From: Chryseosolibacter sp035628595
Lineage (GTDB): Bacteria; Bacteroidota; Bacteroidia; Cytophagales; Cyclobacteriaceae
Assembly (NCBI GenBank): GCA_035628595.1
Contig: DASPJN010000128.1
Location: 1-25,562 of the forward strand
DNA length: 25,562 nucleotides
Direction: 5' to 3'
The stretch's first letter is position 1; each line of letters starts with the position of its first letter. This document shows, in pieces, positions 22,270 through 25,562 of the stretch. Both the position numbers and the translations under genes were made by a program. The notes under the pieces are model-generated. The model was not told the origin of the DNA and did not search any database. It was given only the letters and a program-made list of their open reading frames with translations.

Positions 22270-24041
22270 CGAAAAGTTAGCCCTGGCGACGGTTCAATGG
22301 GAACATCATAAAGACGCTGGTAGTAAGCTTCCAGCTTGAGATGTGCGTTTTCAGCGATGCGATTGTCGTAACCAACGACAACGTGTGCTGCCTTGGTCAA
22401 CTCAAGATCCTTATTCGGTTGCGTGTATGTGTCATTATCATCATATCGTTTTGCCAGGTAAGTGGACAGGCTCTCCAGCTTGCTGTGAATACCAACTCCC
22501 GCATGGAAAGATTGCTTCTCACTGACCTGCCATCTCACCGACAATCGTGGTTCGATTGAATAATTGTTGTTCAGTGTAAACCGAAGATAATGCAGACCGC
22601 CTACCATGGTAAGATCTTCTGTCAGCCGATACTTCCAGCTTGCATAACCTTGTAATGTGGCTGAGCTTCCTTTTTCCTGTAGCTCATTGACAAGCACATC
22701 TTCATCGAAGTCAAACTCATGCGCATCCATATCGAACGCCAGTCGCGCAACGATGATGCCTGTCTCCAGTTTATGGCTCGCATTGATCTTGTAGTTGAAA
22801 GTCGTTGCAGCAATGCCTGACGTTTTTGTTATTCTTCCGCTTTGGATATCATAAAAATGATCAGTCTCATCAGGGATAGCATATTTGAAATTATTGCCTG
22901 TTCCCGTTGCAGCCAGCGTAGTTCTCAAATACATATCCTCATTGATCTGGTAGGTATGAGCGAAGCCGAGCACACCCATTTTGTTTCGCCCGTTAAATTT
23001 TCCGATAATTCGTTCTGTATCTTCTTCATCGGTTTCCTCTGTATCGATGCCACTCAATCCTCCCAATCCGAACAGGGAAAACAGATGTTTGCTATTCAGC
23101 GGGAGCGCCAGTTTAAAAGACATGTCCTGGTAGCGGGGCACACCACCAAAGTCTACAACGCCTGCCTGATCCAGCAGGTCGAGTGCAGAATAGCGGTAGT
23201 TGGCTATGTACGATGCGCGCAACGCACTGGAGAAAGGACCTTCAGTGGTCATGTCGACACCCAGTGTGCTTAATGAAGCGGTGTATTCGTGCTGCTCGTT
23301 GTTTCCGTTCTTCAGCTTCATATCGAAAACGCCGGAAGTTGCATCGCCGTATTCAGGTGCAAACGCACCGGTGAAAAAGTCGGAGTTGCTCAGCATCTTG
23401 CTGCTTAGCGCATTGATCGGGCCGCCGGTAGATCCTTCGCCGGCAAAGTGATTGGGATTGGGAATGGCAATACCTTCCATCCTCCATAATATTCCCCTGG
23501 GTGAATTGCCGCGCACGATAATATCATTGTTGCCTTCGGCATTGCCCTGAACGCCGGCGAAACCGGAAACCAAACGCGCAGGATCATCGAAAGAGCCTGC
23601 GAAGCGTTGTGTCTCCTCAACGGAGAAGGTATGCGCACTCACGACAGCCATTTCGTTCAATACTTCTCCTTTCTGCAGATCGCCGCTGATGATGATCTCT
23701 TCCAGGTTATTCACCGACTCCACCAGCATAACGTTTACGATTTCTTCCTTCCCTGAAGTGATGAGCAGGTTCGGAACAGTTCGCTCTTCATATCCCATAA
23801 ACGTGATCTTGAGGGTCACACGACCGACAGGCACATCAGCGATCCGGAAGTGGCCATTGATATCGGTTACTGTTCCGATAAATGGATTTGACCCGACCAC
23901 AATTACGGTGGCGCCAACGAGCGGAGACTGGCTGTCCTGGTCATTAATAGTACCGCGAATGTTTTGTGTCAGCTTCTGCCCATGTGTATAAAATGGCAGC
24001 AGGGCAGCAACGGCAAGGAGGAGAATCAAATGAAGTTTCAT
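22266..24041 (-). CDS. TonB-dependent receptor, 5' part (frameshifted)
   Basis: 591 codons encode the N-terminal three quarters of an outer-membrane TonB-dependent receptor. Residues 1-21 are a signal peptide ending at THG before QK. A carboxypeptidase-regulatory-like module is at about 28-108 (IRGTINDQDSQSPLVGATV, TVTDINGHFRIADVPVG, FMGYEE). The plug domain is at about 120-235 (RLVSGFAGVQGNAEGNNDIIVRGNSPRG, FFTGAFAPEYGDATSGVFDM). Barrel strands follow. The frame ends at PSPGLTFR and a stop, while the missing barrel continues in the next frame (21691-22269). One extra G in the GGG at 22281-22283 would restore PGANFSLIN. The ligand is unknown; it is not a SusC-type receptor by length, and no SusD gene follows. 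It is either a recently broken gene or a sequencing indel. Confidence 0.88.
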   Translation of the reverse strand: MKLHLILLLAVAALLPFYTHGQKLTQNIRGTINDQDSQSPLVGATVIVVGSNPFIGTVTDINGHFRIADVPVGRVTLKITFMGYEERTVPNLLITSGKEEIVNVMLVESVNNLEEIIISGDLQKGEVLNEMAVVSAHTFSVEETQRFAGSFDDPARLVSGFAGVQGNAEGNNDIIVRGNSPRGILWRMEGIAIPNPNHFAGEGSTGGPINALSSKMLSNSDFFTGAFAPEYGDATSGVFDMKLKNGNNEQHEYTASLSTLGVDMTTEGPFSSALRASYIANYRYSALDLLDQAGVVDFGGVPRYQDMSFKLALPLNSKHLFSLFGLGGLSGIDTEETDEEDTERIIGKFNGRNKMGVLGFAHTYQINEDMYLRTTLAATGTGNNFKYAIPDETDHFYDIQSGRITKTSGIAATTFNYKINASHKLETGIIVARLAFDMDAHEFDFDEDVLVNELQEKGSSATLQGYASWKYRLTEDLTMVGGLHYLRFTLNNNYSIEPRLSVRWQVSEKQSFHAGVGIHSKLESLSTYLAKRYDDNDTYTQPNKDLELTKAAHVVVGYDNRIAENAHLKLEAYYQRLYDVPIEPSPGLTFR

Positions 24042-24286
24042 TTTTTTTGGTTGATTGTTCTCTAGACAAGCATACCGCGCTCAACCCCTATTCGAGCAGA
24101 AAATATTTTTGAACATCCGAAAGCAGGTTAATCGCCACTCATGGGCAAACAATTGATTCCGATTCTCCAAAAAGAATGATTAAATCGAATCAGGTCACGA
24201 CGTCGCGTGGGTTACCAAATCAAAAAAATGGAATTTAACGGTACACTTCCAATGCTATGAATACACTACCATTCAGGATTTCAATC

Positions 24287-25114
24287 ATGAGGCTGAAATT
24301 ATTGCTGTTAAATTTTCTGATGCTTGCGGCGATGATGTCGTGTGAAAGGGCGGGCAATTTTGAAAACGGTATGTCCTACGCGCCGTCATATGCGGTGAGT
24401 GAGTCGGAAAATGCCGAAGCGAAACTCGTAAGCAATAGTGCTGTAACAATTGAAAGAAAACTCATTCGCAATGGCAGACTGGAGCTGCTCACCACCGACG
24501 CAGCGAAGTTAAGGGTTAACATCGAAACGCTTTGTAAGAAATATAATGCATACGTAGCCTCTGAAAGCCGCGATCACTACCATCAACGCCTTCAGTTTGA
24601 ACAGCACATCCGCATTCCTGCTGCGGAGTTCGACGCCTTTTTGGGTGAAGCCGAAGCTTTAGGGAATCACACGGAGTCACGGAGCATCAGCAGTGAGGAT
24701 GTCACGGAAGAGTTTATTGACGTAGAAGCGAGACTGAAAACAAAAAAGGAACTTGAGGCGCGTTACCTGTCTCTGTTGAGCCAGGCGAAGTCTGTAACGG
24801 ATATTCTTGCGATTGAAAGCCAGGTAGCGAATACACGCGCTGAGATTGAATCGATGCAAGGAAGGCTGAACTACTTAAAGAACCAGGTTTCATATAGCAC
24901 GCTTATACTGGTGTATTATGAAAGAACATCTGGTGAATTTGGATTCGCATCCCGCTCGTTTGCATCACTGCAAAACGGATGGGACAACCTTCTTTTTTTC
25001 CTGCTGGGCCTGATGAACATTTGGCCATTTATCCTTGCTGGTATTGCGCTGGTTTGGCTTTTTGTTCGCGTCCGCCGGAAAAAGCGAATACAAAAAGAAG
25101 CTTCGGCATTGTGA
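24287..25114 (+). CDS. DUF4349 domain lipoprotein
   Basis: A 275-residue predicted envelope lipoprotein. The signal ends in MMSC (C19) followed by ERAGN. The ATG at 24287 is chosen over 24257, since it gives a normal signal-peptide length. The DUF4349 core (about 60-235) shows ERKLIRNGRLELLTTD, YNAYVASESRD, IRIPAAEFDAFLGEAEALG and VTEEFIDVEARLKTKKELEARYLSLL. A heptad-like coiled coil follows (ILAIESQVANTRAEIESMQGRLNYL), then YSTLILVYYE. One membrane helix (about 240-262) and a basic end (RVRRKKRIQK) close it. The family's function is unknown; it resembles RcsF-independent stress or adhesin-type envelope proteins only loosely. It is divergent from the TonB receptor over a gap of about 245 bases. 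Confidence 0.85.
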   Translation: MRLKLLLLNFLMLAAMMSCERAGNFENGMSYAPSYAVSESENAEAKLVSNSAVTIERKLIRNGRLELLTTDAAKLRVNIETLCKKYNAYVASESRDHYHQRLQFEQHIRIPAAEFDAFLGEAEALGNHTESRSISSEDVTEEFIDVEARLKTKKELEARYLSLLSQAKSVTDILAIESQVANTRAEIESMQGRLNYLKNQVSYSTLILVYYERTSGEFGFASRSFASLQNGWDNLLFFLLGLMNIWPFILAGIALVWLFVRVRRKKRIQKEASAL

Positions 25115-25377
25115 TAGCTTTCAAAACGGCGCAAGACGCTGTTAAACTTTGATTTCGATTGTTCGCCACGCGTAACATTCTCTATATAACAAAATTTTGA
25201 GTTCGACACCCGCTTTGGCTTTGGTTGCATTGGTGGCTGCACTTGCAGCAACCGCTAATAAGATCGCAATGCTTCTCAGGTAGATCGTAAAAAGTCCGAG
25301 GCGAGCCGTGCTTTTTTTCGAATGACCAAAGATTGCGGGATAAACCCCTCCACGCGGAAAATTAGTACTTTTATCGG

Positions 25378-25562
25378 ATGCCAGATTACTCAACACACGT
25401 TCGTCGAAAAGACCGGCAGAAACCAGAGCCGGCCTTCATGGAAGCACTGCTGCGAGATGCAGTCTCCTGTACAATTTCCATTGAGAAGGAAGGATTTCCT
25501 TTCATCCACGTTGCCTTCTTTGTCTATGACAAAGAGCAGCATGAGATCATTTTTCATTTTTC
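25378..25562 (+). CDS. Pyridoxamine 5'-phosphate oxidase-fold flavoprotein (NimA-like), 3' truncated
   Basis: An open frame begins at the ATG 25378 and runs off the window after 61 complete codons. It reads MPDYSTHVRRKDRQKPE, then FMEALLRDAVSCTISIEKEGFPFIHVAFFVYDKEQHEIIFHF. This matches the start of the split-barrel flavin-binding family that includes nitroimidazole-resistance NimA proteins: an RRKDR.x.PE opening, a helix, a first strand with a small-residue turn, then the P-x-x-x-x-x-F-x-Y segment and the IIFHF strand. Such proteins bind FMN and reduce or bind small molecules. It follows the DUF4349 gene by 263 bases, in which I find no gene. Confidence 0.78.
   Translation, partial: MPDYSTHVRRKDRQKPEPAFMEALLRDAVSCTISIEKEGFPFIHVAFFVYDKEQHEIIFHF

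Noticed and set aside
25142..25396. An 84-codon minus-strand frame with one hydrophobic stretch.
   Set aside because: Its start lies antisense inside the NimA-like gene, and most of its length is an intergenic region; nothing supports expression.

Overview
The window reads as a chromosomal segment from a Bacteroidota bacterium, probably Cytophagales-like; the order is an inference. The main evidence is a type IX secretion (T9SS) cassette at the left edge: a surface protein ending in a type B sorting domain, a PorP/SprF-family protein, and a PorE-like OmpA protein. Supporting evidence is a short (286 aa) RpoD-type sigma factor of Bacteroidota form, a TonB-dependent receptor with a carboxypeptidase-regulatory-like N-terminus, and Bacteroidota-style lipoproteins. 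No tRNA, rRNA, IS element, CRISPR array or phage gene was found.

Layout. 3-5373 (+): T9SS adhesin, porP/sprF-like and ompA/porE-like genes, closely packed. 5517-6548 (+): a phosphinothricin-acetyltransferase-type GNAT followed by a SigZ-like ECF sigma factor, ending in a strong hairpin. 6639-9943 (-): a compact four-gene operon, in transcription order FAD-dependent oxidoreductase with a Cys-pair tail, MFS transporter, second SigZ with a Cys-rich tail, and a 68-residue peptide with four CysCys pairs. 10080-11516 (-): a LigD-type primase-polymerase domain protein with an unrecognised N-terminal region. 11650-14865 (+): a small hypothetical gene, a CPA2-type cation/proton antiporter and another small hypothetical gene. 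15405-17453 (+): an RpoD-family sigma factor and a FabH-like ketoacyl synthase. 17583-18488 (-): a propeller lipoprotein. 18618-19880 (+): a DUF2721 membrane protein and a phosphoribosyltransferase. 19897-21111 (-): a DUF1624-type membrane acyltransferase. 21691-24041 (-): a TonB-dependent receptor split by a one-base frameshift. 24287-25114 (+): a DUF4349 lipoprotein. 25378-end (+): the start of a pyridoxamine-phosphate-oxidase-fold (NimA-like) gene cut by the window edge.

The most interesting region is the four-gene minus-strand operon. Its two upstream regions (before the oxidoreductase and before the Cys-pair peptide) share TGCATC-N15-CGTCTRTA with identical spacing. This looks like an ECF-type -35/-10 pair, and by eye I found no third copy in the window. 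The sigma factor encoded in the operon carries Cys-Cys and Cys-x-x-Cys in a C-terminal tail, and no anti-sigma gene is adjacent. A self-contained unit is therefore plausible: a thiol-based, metal- or metalloid-responsive sigma factor (compare the CorE-type ECF factors of Myxococcus) that drives its own operon of oxidoreductase, exporter and vicinal-thiol chelator peptide. The ligand, for example arsenic, is inference only. A second SigZ paralog lies convergently 0.4 kb away and has lost most of the Cys tail.
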